Shown here: one piece after another, positions 41,551 through 50,020 of the stretch | Position numbering within the stretch: the first letter of the stretch is position 1 | Layout of the letters: the number at the start of each line of letters is the position of its first letter | Source: Amycolatopsis orientalis DSM 43388 | GTDB lineage: Bacteria > Actinomycetota > Actinomycetes > Mycobacteriales > Pseudonocardiaceae | Direction of reading: 5' to 3' | Assembly (NCBI RefSeq): GCF_000411975.1 | Contig: NZ_ASXG01000158.1 | Coordinates: 1 to 64,000 of the forward strand | Length of the DNA: 64,000 nucleotides | The notes under the pieces: generated by a model | Databases searched by the model: none | What the model saw: the letters and a program-made list of their open reading frames with translations, nothing else | Told to the model about the DNA's origin: nothing | Translations under genes and position numbers: made by a program

Positions 41551-42422
41551 TGAGCGGGCTTTCGCAGGCGCTGGAACGGGAACTCGTCCTCGCCGAGGGT
41601 GCCGACCTCGCCCGTCGCGGGGACTACGAGGCGGCTGTCGCGCTCCTGGAACCGGACTCGGCGGGCGACCCCGCGCGGCTCGATCTGCTGGCCCGCGTCC
41701 ACGCGCAGGCCGGTGATCTCGCCGCGGCGGACGCGGCGTGGGCGGCCGTGCTGGCATTGCGGCCGGGCGATCCAGCCGCGGAGGCGGGACGCCGGGTGAT
41801 CGCGAAAGTCCACTCCGGACGGTTGCGTCGGCGGCCGATCCGGCGGTACCTGCTGACTGCCGGGGCCGTGCTCGTGGTCGGCGGCGCGATCACGGGCGGG
41901 GTGGTGCTGACATCCCGCCATTCGTCGCCGCCGGTCGTTTCGGCGGCCAAATCGGACGATGGCCACCGGGCGGAACTGGATCGCCTGCGTAGTGCGCAAT
42001 CCCGCGACGCCACTGTTGCGAAGGAACGGCAGGAGAGGCTGACCGATTTAGCGAAAGCCTTGGCGGCACCGGGCGTCACCACCAAGGCAGGCACCGACGC
42101 GGTCACGGTCAGCTTCGACCGCAGGCTGTTCGGTCCTAACGCGACAAGTCCGAACGAGTCCGGGCGAACGGCATTGACGGAGTGGGCGCGTGTCCTGAAA
42201 GGACAGTCCATTCGGGTCACCGTAATCGGGCACGGCGTTGCGGTCCCCGGCGGTCCCGCGAGCGGCGGCTCGACAGTCTCCTTGGCCCGCGCGGCTTCCG
42301 CGGCCCGGATGCTGGCCGGAGCGAGCGGACTGCCGTTGACCGCGTTCGCCGTCGCCAGCGCGGACCAAGGCGCGAACTCGGCCCGGACGGTCACCCTCGA
42401 AGTACGGCCGTCCGGCGCATGA
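41550..42422 (+). CDS. TPR-membrane-OmpA-like protein of the Hsp70 locus
   Basis: This 290-residue protein has an N-terminal TPR-like region (ALLEPDSAGDPARLDLLARV, DAAWAAVLALRPGDPAA), one span at about 97-118 (YLLTAGAVLVVGGAITGGVV), a short coiled coil, and an exported C-terminal domain. That domain recalls the OmpA-like peptidoglycan-binding fold (IRVTVIGHG ... SLARAASAARMLAGASGLPL), though degenerate. It could hold the Hsp70 machine at the membrane and sense the wall. It contains a TTA codon at 42048-42050. The ATG overlaps the Hsp70 stop by 1 nt; its last 32 nt overlap the convergent permease gene. Confidence 0.8.
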   Translation: MSGLSQALERELVLAEGADLARRGDYEAAVALLEPDSAGDPARLDLLARVHAQAGDLAAADAAWAAVLALRPGDPAAEAGRRVIAKVHSGRLRRRPIRRYLLTAGAVLVVGGAITGGVVLTSRHSSPPVVSAAKSDDGHRAELDRLRSAQSRDATVAKERQERLTDLAKALAAPGVTTKAGTDAVTVSFDRRLFGPNATSPNESGRTALTEWARVLKGQSIRVTVIGHGVAVPGGPASGGSTVSLARAASAARMLAGASGLPLTAFAVASADQGANSARTVTLEVRPSGA

Positions 42423-43755
42423 ACGCCACGTACAGCGCACCAGGCACGATGAGGCCGAGCAGCCACGAGATGTCCGCGCCGCCGAGCAGGGGTGCGATCG
42501 GGCCGACGAAGATGCCCTCCACGTTGGCGAACGGGATCTGGACCGCGATGCCGAGCACGTAGGCGGCCAGTGCGGGCCACGCCCAGCGGCCGTAGCGGCC
42601 GTTCGGGTCGTAGAGCGCGTCGAGGTCGTACTTCTCCTTGCGCAGCAGGTAGAAGTCGACCAGGTTGATCGAACTCCACGGCGTGAGGAAGTACAGCAGG
42701 AAGTCGAGGAACAGCACGAAGTTCGACAGGAACTGGCCGCGGCCGAGAATGGCGATCACTGCTCCGGCCACACCGACGCCGGCGATGTACCCGATCCGCG
42801 TGGCCTGCGAGAGCGCCGCGCGGCGACCGAAACCGGTCAGCGCGGTCGCGACGGTCATGTAACCGCCGTAGATGTTCAGCACGTTCACCGTGAACTTGCC
42901 GAGCGCGATGGCCAGCAGCAACGGGATCAGCAACGCTTCGCCGCCGAGGCCGACGACGTACGCGACTTCGTGCCCCTTGAACGCCTTCCCGGCAATGGCG
43001 TACGCCAGCGCACCGAACGACATCGCCCACACCGCACCGAGCACCGTGCCGCCGTACGTCCACCAGAACGTCGCGCGCACGGACGTCGCTGACGGCAGGT
43101 AGCGCGAGGTGTCCGCGACGTACGGGCCGAAGGTGAGCTGCCACGACGCGGTCAGCGACACCGCGAGCAGGAACTTCGGGAAGTCCAGGTGCGGCGCGGC
43201 GAGCACGGCGCCGAGGTCGTGCCCGCTGATCAGCCGGATGGTCAAGTAGAGGAAGACGACCACGGACAGCGCGGACGCGATCCAGCCGAACCGGTGGATC
43301 AGCCGGTATCCGACGATCGCGATCAGCGCCGAGGCGAGGGCGTAGACCGCGATCGCGGCGTCCGTCGGCAGATGCGTGATCTGGGCGACCGCCTGGCCGC
43401 CGAGCAGCGAACCGCTCGCGAAGTAGCCGAGGTACATCACCACGACCAGCACCAGCGGAAGCGCCGCCCCGTACACGCCGAACTGCGCGCGCGACTGGAT
43501 CATCTGCGGGATGCCGAGCTTCGGCCCCTGCGCGGCGTGCAGCGCCATCGGAATGCCGCCTAGCGCGTTGCCCGCCACGACCGCGACGAGCGCCCACAGC
43601 GGATGCACGCCGACCAGCACGGTCAGCGCGCCGGTGACCGCGGACGTGATCTGCGTGTTCGCGGCGAACCACAAGGTGAACAGGCTGCGCGGGTGCCCGT
43701 GTCGCTCGGACTCCGGCACCGGGTCGATCGAGCGTCGCTCCAAGGTGGCCGCCAC
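42391..43755 (-). CDS. NCS1-family nucleobase permease (cytosine permease type)
   Basis: This 454-residue, 12-span symporter has the NCS1 start (RSLFTLWFAANTQITSAVTG) and the conserved segments GPKLGIPQMIQSRAQFGVYG and FGPYVADTSRYLP. It probably imports cytosine, purines or allantoin with protons or sodium. GTG 43755 is supported by AGGAGGGG 5 nt upstream. No salvage gene is adjacent, so the substrate is open. It overlaps the 3' end of the TPR gene by 32 nt and is divergent from the monooxygenase gene. Confidence 0.92.
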   Translation of the reverse strand: MAATLERRSIDPVPESERHGHPRSLFTLWFAANTQITSAVTGALTVLVGVHPLWALVAVVAGNALGGIPMALHAAQGPKLGIPQMIQSRAQFGVYGAALPLVLVVVMYLGYFASGSLLGGQAVAQITHLPTDAAIAVYALASALIAIVGYRLIHRFGWIASALSVVVFLYLTIRLISGHDLGAVLAAPHLDFPKFLLAVSLTASWQLTFGPYVADTSRYLPSATSVRATFWWTYGGTVLGAVWAMSFGALAYAIAGKAFKGHEVAYVVGLGGEALLIPLLLAIALGKFTVNVLNIYGGYMTVATALTGFGRRAALSQATRIGYIAGVGVAGAVIAILGRGQFLSNFVLFLDFLLYFLTPWSSINLVDFYLLRKEKYDLDALYDPNGRYGRWAWPALAAYVLGIAVQIPFANVEGIFVGPIAPLLGGADISWLLGLIVPGALYVAFMRRTAVLRG

Positions 43756-43962
43756 GTGCCCCTCCTGCCGTTCTTCGGTGAATGCGCTGGACGAACTCAA
43801 CGTCAGCGCGGGCCTGGCGGCCAAGTAGCCGCCGGGCGATTGTGTCTCGGATCCCAGACTTCGCCGCTGTCCGGGCGTGGCAGCGTGCTGCCAGCGCGGT
43901 GTGCGGCCGGTGCCAGCGCCGAACGCCAAGCTTCGGAGGTCACCAACGCACGGGGGAAAACA

Positions 43963-45123
43963 ATGCAGACTCCAGTCACCATCATCGGTGCCGGCCTGGG
44001 CGGACTGACCCTGGCGCGGGTCCTGTACCTGCACGGGATCCCGGCCACGGTCTACGAGGCCGAGCCTTCGCCGATGGCGCGGTCCCAAGGCGGATTGCTC
44101 GACATTCACGACTACAACGGTCAGATCGCCATCGAGGCGGCCGGCTTGATGGACGAGTTCCGCGGCCTGATCCTCGAAGGCCGCCAGCAGATGCGGATCC
44201 TCGATCCCGACGGCACCGTCCTGCTGGACCATCCCGACGACGGCACCGGCGGCCGTCCGGAAGTCCTGCGCGGCGAGCTGCGGCAGATGCTGCTCGACTC
44301 GCTCCCGGACGGCACCGTCCGCTGGGGCCGGAAGGCCAGCGGCGTCCGCGCGGTCGCCGACGGACACGAGGTCTCCTTCGCCGACGGGAGTTCGGTCGTC
44401 GCGAGACTGCTGGTCGGCGCAGACGGCGCGTGGTCGCGGGTGCGTCCGTTGCTGTCCGGCGTGGTGCCGGAGTACACCGGTCTCGCGTTCGTCGAGACCT
44501 ACCTCTACGACGCCGACATCCGGCATCCGGCGGCGGCGAAGATCGTGGGCGGCGGCGGCATGGGCGCGCCCGGGCCCGGCCAGCGCATCATGGCGCACCG
44601 CGAACGCGACGCCCTGCACACCTACGCGATGCTGAGCAAGCCGGAGGCATGGTTCGACGCGCTCGACGGCCTCGACCCCCGGACCGCGCTGGCCCGGATC
44701 GCGGCCGAGTTCGACGGCTGGGCGCCGGAACTCCGCGAGCTGATCTCCGGCGGCGACACCGCGCCGATCCTGCGCCGGCACTACCGGCTGCCGGGCGTGC
44801 ACCGGTGGGAGCGGATCCCGGGGGTGACGCTGATCGGCGACGCGGCCCACGTGCAGGGCCCGAACGGCGAGGGCGCGAACCTGGCCCTGCTCGACGGCTC
44901 CGACCTCGCCGAACTGCTGGCCGCGCACCCGGACGACGTGGATACCGCGCTGGCCCGGCACGAGGAACGGATGTTCGCCCGCAGCGAGGAGGTCGCCGCC
45001 GAATCCGCCGAGATGGCCAAACGGATCACCGCCGACCACGGCAAGGACACCGCGAAGGTGGTGGCCGACGGGTTCCGCCGGATGCTGGCCAAGAAGCGGG
45101 AACCGGCGGAGCGGGTCCGCTGA
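43963..45123 (+). CDS. FAD-dependent monooxygenase (TetX/PHBH-like)
   Basis: This 386-residue group A flavoprotein monooxygenase has the Rossmann motif GAGLGGLTLARVL (residues 9-21), Arg in the RGELRQMLLDSL segment, the FAD/NADPH motif around LLVGADGAWSRVRPLL, and GDAAHVQGPNGEGANLALLD (about 290-310). The last matches the GDAAH motif of tetracycline-inactivating TetX and related hydroxylases. Substrate unknown: aromatic hydroxylation or antibiotic inactivation are both possible. ATG 43963 follows GGGGGAAAA. The 207-bp gap to the divergent permease shows no clear operator. Confidence 0.92.
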   Translation: MQTPVTIIGAGLGGLTLARVLYLHGIPATVYEAEPSPMARSQGGLLDIHDYNGQIAIEAAGLMDEFRGLILEGRQQMRILDPDGTVLLDHPDDGTGGRPEVLRGELRQMLLDSLPDGTVRWGRKASGVRAVADGHEVSFADGSSVVARLLVGADGAWSRVRPLLSGVVPEYTGLAFVETYLYDADIRHPAAAKIVGGGGMGAPGPGQRIMAHRERDALHTYAMLSKPEAWFDALDGLDPRTALARIAAEFDGWAPELRELISGGDTAPILRRHYRLPGVHRWERIPGVTLIGDAAHVQGPNGEGANLALLDGSDLAELLAAHPDDVDTALARHEERMFARSEEVAAESAEMAKRITADHGKDTAKVVADGFRRMLAKKREPAERVR

Positions 45124-45201
45124 GGCCGCGCTGGAGGGTTACTCCGGCCGTGCGCGGGTCGGTGGCCTGGAGGGTTTCGGTGCCCCGCCCGGCGCGGAAC
45201 T

Positions 45202-46110
45202 TCAAGCGAGCCGGTGCGCCTTGAAGAACTGGAGGATCACCGGGGTGGCGTCAATGGCGGTGGGGGTGTCGGAATCGTTGTTCGGCTGGGTGCTCGGCCA
45301 GACGTGCCCCGCTCCCTCCACCCGGTAATGCACCAGCGAACACCCAGGCCACCACTGCTTCACCACGCCGGGCACCGGAGAAACCGAGACCGGGTGAGGG
45401 AAACACCGGTCGCGGGCGGCCCAGCCGGCCAGCCAGTCCGGAATGGACGGAAGGCCCTTGTCCGGATTGCCGCCGTAGGGAATGGTGGTGTCGGCCGTGC
45501 CGTGGAAGTCGAGCAGCGCGACCTTCCGGCTCGGGTGGCAGGCGCCGCCCTGGGGGTAGAACGCGCCGGAAACCGGGGCGAACGCGGCGATCCGGTCGGC
45601 CATCCGGCAGGCCAGCACGCCGACGAACCCGCCGCCGTTCGATTTGCCCGCGGCGTAGATCCGCGCCGGGTCCACGCACATCCGGTGCTGCAGCGAGGTG
45701 AGCAGGTCGCCGGTGAACTGGACGTCGTCGACCGGGGCCGAGTAGGGCGCGCCGGTCCAGGCGGATTTGCCGTCGGTGCCGGGGACGCCCTGCGGGTACA
45801 CCGCGATCACGTCCGAGCCGGAGAAACCGGAGAGCTGCTCCTGGTACTCCGCCGTTCGGCCGTGCCCGTGATAGGAGAGGACGACCGGGTACTGCCGGTG
45901 CGGGTTGTACCGCGCGGGGACGTAGATCCGGTACTCGCGCTCGATCCCGCCGGACGTCAGATGCTCGACCGTCGTGGTGCCGGAGCCGGCCACCGCCTGC
46001 CCGCACCCGGTCGTCCGCGCCGGCTCAGCCGCCGAAGCCGGTGCGGTGAGCACCCCGAACCCGATCGCCGCGGCTGCTACGGCAACGCCTGCACGGAAAC
46101 GTCCGGACAT
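45202..46110 (-). CDS. Secreted esterase of the PHB depolymerase/feruloyl esterase (CE1) type
   Basis: This 302-residue alpha/beta hydrolase has a signal peptide ending near ASA. The domain contains YPVVLSYHGHG (oxyanion region), nucleophile Ser in GKSNGGG, Asp in HGTADTTIPY and His in GAGHVWPS. Several cysteines suggest disulphides after export. Likely substrates are polyesters or feruloyl-type esters of plant cell wall. Start 46110 follows GAGGAGG. Its stop is 78 nt from the convergent monooxygenase gene; no strong hairpin is seen there. Confidence 0.9.
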   Translation of the reverse strand: MSGRFRAGVAVAAAAIGFGVLTAPASAAEPARTTGCGQAVAGSGTTTVEHLTSGGIEREYRIYVPARYNPHRQYPVVLSYHGHGRTAEYQEQLSGFSGSDVIAVYPQGVPGTDGKSAWTGAPYSAPVDDVQFTGDLLTSLQHRMCVDPARIYAAGKSNGGGFVGVLACRMADRIAAFAPVSGAFYPQGGACHPSRKVALLDFHGTADTTIPYGGNPDKGLPSIPDWLAGWAARDRCFPHPVSVSPVPGVVKQWWPGCSLVHYRVEGAGHVWPSTQPNNDSDTPTAIDATPVILQFFKAHRLA

Positions 46111-46209
46111 CCGATCCTCCTCGATCGACGGGCGAGCGCGACCATAGTCACCCCGCATCGGCCCCGGACGAACCTTTCGTTCATTGAGTTAACGGCTACG
46201 CTGGCTCGG

Positions 46210-47637
46210 GTGACGGACGCGGAAGAGTCCTCTGTCAACCGCATCACCGGCGGCCAGTTCGACAAGGTCGTGATGGCCGGGGCGGTGCACGGCGACATCA
46301 ATGTGGGCCGATCGGGCGACAGCCCGGCGGATCTGGCCGACCCGCTCCTCGCCTCGGTCCGCCTGCGCCCCGGCGGAACCCTGGCCGACCTGGTTCTCGA
46401 CACCGATCCGCCGCGGGTCGCCGTGCCGGGCGGGACGGTGCACATCATCACGGTGGAAGCCCGGACGAACCGAGCCGTCGTCCTGCAATCCGCGCGCGTG
46501 GTGGTCGTCTCGCGGACCCCGCCGCGCCCGGCCTGCCTGCTGGTCCGGCTCGGCGCACACCTGGAACCGCGTCCCTTCACGACTGATTTCGACGCCCCGT
46601 CGCCGCGGCTGGTCGCGCAGGGCCCGGATTTCCCGTTCACCGTCAGTGCGACTGACGTCGAACAGTTCGAGATCGAGCCGATCACCACCACCCACGAGGT
46701 CGCGTGGCGGCTGGAAGTGGACTGGACCTGCGCGGGCCGCCAGGGCACCACCGTCATCGACAACCACGGCGAACCGTTCCACGCGTACCCGGTGCCCGTT
46801 CTCTACTCCGGCCGCTCCCACTCGGTGCTCAGCTCCGGCTGCGACCTGTTCCACGAACGTGGTTGCCCAGCCAACCTGCTGGCGGGGTCGGGGGCTCCCG
46901 CTTCCCTGTGGGATCGCGAACAGCCGCCGCCTTACCCCGTGCTGCCGCCGCTCTCGGAAGTCCCGGCCTTCGTGGACCTGGACCCGGACCAGGCGGAGTC
47001 GTGGCCCGAATACCGCCGGGTCGCGGTCGCGCTCCGGATGTCCGCCGCGTCGGGCGATTTCCGCAGCCACGAACCGCCGGAGCGCCGCGCGCTGCTCCTC
47101 CGGGTGCTGCGGTACCTGTTCGTCTCGGGCCAAGCCCACCCCGGCGTCGCACTGGGGCGGCTCGTCCACGCCGAATGGACCGCGGCGCTGGGCGAGGACC
47201 ACCCGGACACCCTCGCCGCCGCCAACCGCCTGGCCGGTTGCCTGATCGGGGCCACCGACCACGAGGCTGCCCGCGACCTGCTGGCCGATCTCCTGCGCCG
47301 AACGAGCCGCGTGCTGGGCGAGGACGACCCGCTGACGCTGACCGTCGCGAACAACCTTTGCGTGGTGTACCTGGAGTTGGACGAATACGAGCGCGCCCGC
47401 GAGCAGACCGAGGACGTCCTGGCCCGAAGCCGCCGCGCCCTGGGGCCGGACGCGCTGGGCACCCTGCGGACCACCGGCAACCTGGTCCAGATCCACCTCC
47501 GGCTCGGCGACCGGGCCTCGGCGCTCGCGGTGCTGGATGACCTGCTGCCAAGGTGCCGAAGGGTGCTGGGGGAGGACCATCCGCAGACGGTGAGCGCCGC
47601 CGCGGTCTTGGCCCAGGTCCAGGAGCAGGAGGACTGA
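46210..47637 (+). CDS. Tetratricopeptide-repeat protein with DINVG-type N-terminal motif
   Basis: This 475-residue soluble protein has an N-terminal stretch (FDKVVMAGAVHGDINVGRS) like the short G-x-V-x-G-D-I motif that precedes effector domains in actinobacterial conflict and signalling proteins. A beta-rich middle follows, then C-terminal kinesin-light-chain-type TPRs with GEDHPDTL, GEDDPLTL and GEDHPQTV repeats (about 330-470). No nuclease, CHAT or NTPase domain is visible, so this may be a TPR-only relative. GTG 46210 has TACGCT 7 nt before it and no Shine-Dalgarno (possibly leaderless). Confidence 0.8.
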   Translation: MTDAEESSVNRITGGQFDKVVMAGAVHGDINVGRSGDSPADLADPLLASVRLRPGGTLADLVLDTDPPRVAVPGGTVHIITVEARTNRAVVLQSARVVVVSRTPPRPACLLVRLGAHLEPRPFTTDFDAPSPRLVAQGPDFPFTVSATDVEQFEIEPITTTHEVAWRLEVDWTCAGRQGTTVIDNHGEPFHAYPVPVLYSGRSHSVLSSGCDLFHERGCPANLLAGSGAPASLWDREQPPPYPVLPPLSEVPAFVDLDPDQAESWPEYRRVAVALRMSAASGDFRSHEPPERRALLLRVLRYLFVSGQAHPGVALGRLVHAEWTAALGEDHPDTLAAANRLAGCLIGATDHEAARDLLADLLRRTSRVLGEDDPLTLTVANNLCVVYLELDEYERAREQTEDVLARSRRALGPDALGTLRTTGNLVQIHLRLGDRASALAVLDDLLPRCRRVLGEDHPQTVSAAAVLAQVQEQED

Positions 47638-47719
47638 GCCAGTATTCGCCTTCCCGCAGTGCGGTTTCCGCCGCGGCGAGACGGCCAGGCGGGGCCGACC
47701 GGGATCAATGCGGTCGCTG

Positions 47720-48010
47720 TGCCGCCGCGGGGTTCGAGGAAGCTGCTTGGCAGCAGGAAACAGGTCGAAGTACGGCAGGGGCCGCCCCGCCGCGAAGCGG
47801 GCGACCGCGCCGTACTTCCAGTCCGGAGGCTCATCGTTGGAGTCGGTCTCGTCTTCCACACCGTGCCCCAGACCAGTTCGGCGCCGGCCCGCTCGGCGAG
47901 CGCGAGCAGCGCGGTCCCGGAGCCTGAATTGAGCCAGGCCCGGCGGCCGGGCTCTCCGCCGCGAAGGCATTCAGCGGCCCGTCCACGTCGAGCAGCAGAA
48001 TCGCCTTCAC
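47720..48010 (-). pseudogene. Frameshifted remnant of a HAD-like hydrolase
   Basis: The reverse strand begins GTG with KAILLLDVDGPLNAFAAE, the typical start of actinobacterial HAD-like proteins (LDVDGPLNP). The frame then breaks. ALLALAERAGAELVWGTVW appears in the second frame and DETDSNDEPPDWKYGAVARF in the third. The central segment normally between DGPLN and ALL is missing. Deletion plus at least one further frameshift makes this a pseudogene. It fills most of the 400-bp gap before the GH3 gene. Confidence 0.72.
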
Positions 48011-48038
48011 AATCCGGACGCTACCCAGCACCCCCAGG

Positions 48039-49241
48039 TCAAGGACGGCAAAACCCCTTGCCCGCCAACACCCGCTCCACCGAAGCCTGCACCTGTGCGC
48101 CCGACAGCTCCCCGCTTTCCACCGCCCGCTGGAGCCGCTCCACCACTGCTCCCACGTCGTTGTGGCCAGACGAGAACAACGCCTGATCCGCCCCGGCCCG
48201 CAGCGCCTTCAGCACCGCGTCCGGCAGCGCGAACCGGTCCGTGATCGCCTTCATCCCGCCCAGGTCGTCCGTGATCACCGGGCCGGTGAAGCGGAACTCG
48301 TTGCGCAGCAACCGATACGCCGCGGGCGCCAGCGACGCCGGCTCGTTCCCGGTCAGCCCGGGCACCTCGAGATGCCCGACCATCACCCCGACCTGTCCGT
48401 ACTCCGAGATATCCCGGTACGGCACCAGATCCACCCGGCGCAGCTGGTCGAGGGGCGGCGTGACGACCGTCCCCCGGTGCGAATCCCCGGAACCATGGCC
48501 GTGCCCCGGGAAATGCTTCAGCACCGGCTGCACCCCGCCCGCGCGCAGGCCCTCCGCGAAAGCCAGCGCGTACTGCCGCACCTTCTCCGGATCCGGGCTG
48601 TACGAACGGTCGCCGATGACCGCGTCGTCGGGTTCGTCGCTCACGTCCGCGTCCGGCGCGTAGTCGACCGTCACCCCGCGTGCGCGCAGCTGCTTGCCCC
48701 GCTGTTCCCCGATCGCGCGCACCTCGTCCGGCGTCTTCGAGGCCGCCAGCTGCCGGGCGCTCGGGAGCGAGCCGTCGAGGTCGTCGATGCGCTGCACCCG
48801 GCCGCCCTCCTCGTCGACCGCGACCGAAACCGGGATCTTCGCGGCCCGCTGGACGTCGTCGAGCGCGCCATTTTGCAACAGCGTGGTCTTTTTGTCCCCC
48901 ACGAAGATCCCGCCGACCTGCTGCGTGCGCACGACGGCCGCGACGGCCGCCGGATCGCCCGCGTTGACCCCGGGCACCACCAGTTGCGCCACTCGCGCCC
49001 GCAGGTCCATCGCGGATACCGCCGACGCGCACGACCCAGGTCCCGGCTGGGTCTGTGTCGGTGAAGTCGACGCAGGTGGAGCGGCTTGCGGAGAACTGCC
49101 CGCGGTCGGCGGGGTGAGCGCGGTGGACGTGGGGGTTCCGGAAACGGAACGATCCCCGGAGCACGCGGAAAGCGCACATATGAGCGTTAACGCGCTGACG
49201 GCTCCTGCGGTGCTCCGGCGGGGTCGTGCGTGCGCCTTCAT
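48039..49241 (-). CDS. GH3 beta-N-acetylglucosaminidase-like lipoprotein
   Basis: This 400-residue exported lipoprotein has lipobox ALSAC with C27, a Pro/Thr-rich linker, and a GH3 domain. The domain carries the NagZ-type motif K242-H-F-P-G-H-G and a downstream DSH, and the TDDLGGM segment with the candidate nucleophile Asp. It probably releases GlcNAc from peptidoglycan or chitin fragments at the cell surface. ATG 49241 is preferred over the adjacent ATG 49244 because GAGG is better spaced. It is divergent from the LuxR gene that leads a sugar ABC operon. Confidence 0.9.
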   Translation of the reverse strand: MKAHARPRRSTAGAVSALTLICALSACSGDRSVSGTPTSTALTPPTAGSSPQAAPPASTSPTQTQPGPGSCASAVSAMDLRARVAQLVVPGVNAGDPAAVAAVVRTQQVGGIFVGDKKTTLLQNGALDDVQRAAKIPVSVAVDEEGGRVQRIDDLDGSLPSARQLAASKTPDEVRAIGEQRGKQLRARGVTVDYAPDADVSDEPDDAVIGDRSYSPDPEKVRQYALAFAEGLRAGGVQPVLKHFPGHGHGSGDSHRGTVVTPPLDQLRRVDLVPYRDISEYGQVGVMVGHLEVPGLTGNEPASLAPAAYRLLRNEFRFTGPVITDDLGGMKAITDRFALPDAVLKALRAGADQALFSSGHNDVGAVVERLQRAVESGELSGAQVQASVERVLAGKGFCRP

Positions 49242-49304
49242 CATTTCCTCTGCTGGTCCGGACAGGTCTCCGTGACGGTAACGGAACCCCACCGGCGGGC
49301 CCAA

Positions 49305-49369
49305 CTTCACGCTGTGAAGAATGAGCGCGTCCCGACTAGAGATTTCGTGAAGCCGCGGTGGGCACACTG
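49305..49369. promoter_or_regulatory. Conserved upstream element of LuxR paralogue 1
   Basis: CTTCAC-GCT-GTGAAG (49305-49319) is a perfect dyad. It is followed by CGTGAAG (49346-49352), 8 nt, GGCACACTG (49361-49369), ending 43 nt before the regulator's ATG. The same CGTGAAG-8-GGCACACTG lies before the second LuxR paralogue (61953-61976). Confidence 0.65.
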
Positions 49370-49412
49370 ACCGGCACACGACAAGCACAGGCTCTGCACC
49401 GGGGAGGCAGCG

Positions 49413-50006
49413 ATGAATCAGGTCAAGGTTGCGGCATGGGCTTCGGACCCGATCACCCTCGCGGGCCTCATCGACCATCTGCGCACGCGCCGCGAGGTGC
49501 GGGTGCTGCCGGGCCAGCAGCGCGGGGAAGCGGCGGTGCTCGTGTTCGCCGCCAACCGGGTCACCCGTGAGGTGAAGGCGGCGCTGCGGGCGGCGGCCTC
49601 GGAAACCCCGGCGGCCATCGTGTTCGTCGCCGGATACGTCGACGCCGACGATCTCGCCGAACTGGCCGCCTGGCACGTCGCCGCGGTGCTGCCGCGCGAC
49701 GCGATCGGCGGCGACCAGCTGGTGCGCAGCATCGTGGCGGCCGCTTCCGGGCGCGAGACCTCGATGCGGGACCTGCTGCAGCAGGCCGAGACCCTGCGCC
49801 AGGGCGGCGACCGCACCAACCTGTCGCCGCGCGAGGTCGACGTGCTGCGGCTGATGGCCGAGGGCTGGGACACCGCGGAAATCGCGAACAAGCTCTGCTA
49901 CTCGGAGCGGACCGTGAAGAACGTGATCTACGGCATGACGAACCGGCTCAAGCTGCGGAACCGCCCGCACGCCGTCGCCTACGCGCTGCGTGCCGGAGTG
50001 ATTTAA
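49413..50006 (+). CDS. LuxR-family regulator with pseudo-receiver domain (paralogue 1)
   Basis: This 197-residue protein starts like a response regulator (VKVAAWASDPITLAGLIDHL), but the receiver core lacks the phospho-acceptor Asp and acidic pocket (AVLVFAANRVTR at that place). The C-terminal HTH (LSPREVDVLRLMAEGWDTAE, then CYSERTVKNVIYGM) is intact. It is probably controlled by ligand, partner or amount rather than phosphorylation. A paralogue lies at 62006. The ABC receptor gene starts 14 nt downstream, so it may co-regulate that operon. A good RBS (GGGGAGG) precedes ATG 49413. Confidence 0.9.
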   Translation: MNQVKVAAWASDPITLAGLIDHLRTRREVRVLPGQQRGEAAVLVFAANRVTREVKAALRAAASETPAAIVFVAGYVDADDLAELAAWHVAAVLPRDAIGGDQLVRSIVAAASGRETSMRDLLQQAETLRQGGDRTNLSPREVDVLRLMAEGWDTAEIANKLCYSERTVKNVIYGMTNRLKLRNRPHAVAYALRAGVI

Positions 50007-50020
50007 AGGATGCTCACCAC

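Noticed and set aside
42391-45039. 882-codon reverse frame including the NCS1 permease
   Set aside because: Only the part after GTG 43755 is permease, with a strong AGGAGG before it; the rest is the antisense of the FAD monooxygenase.
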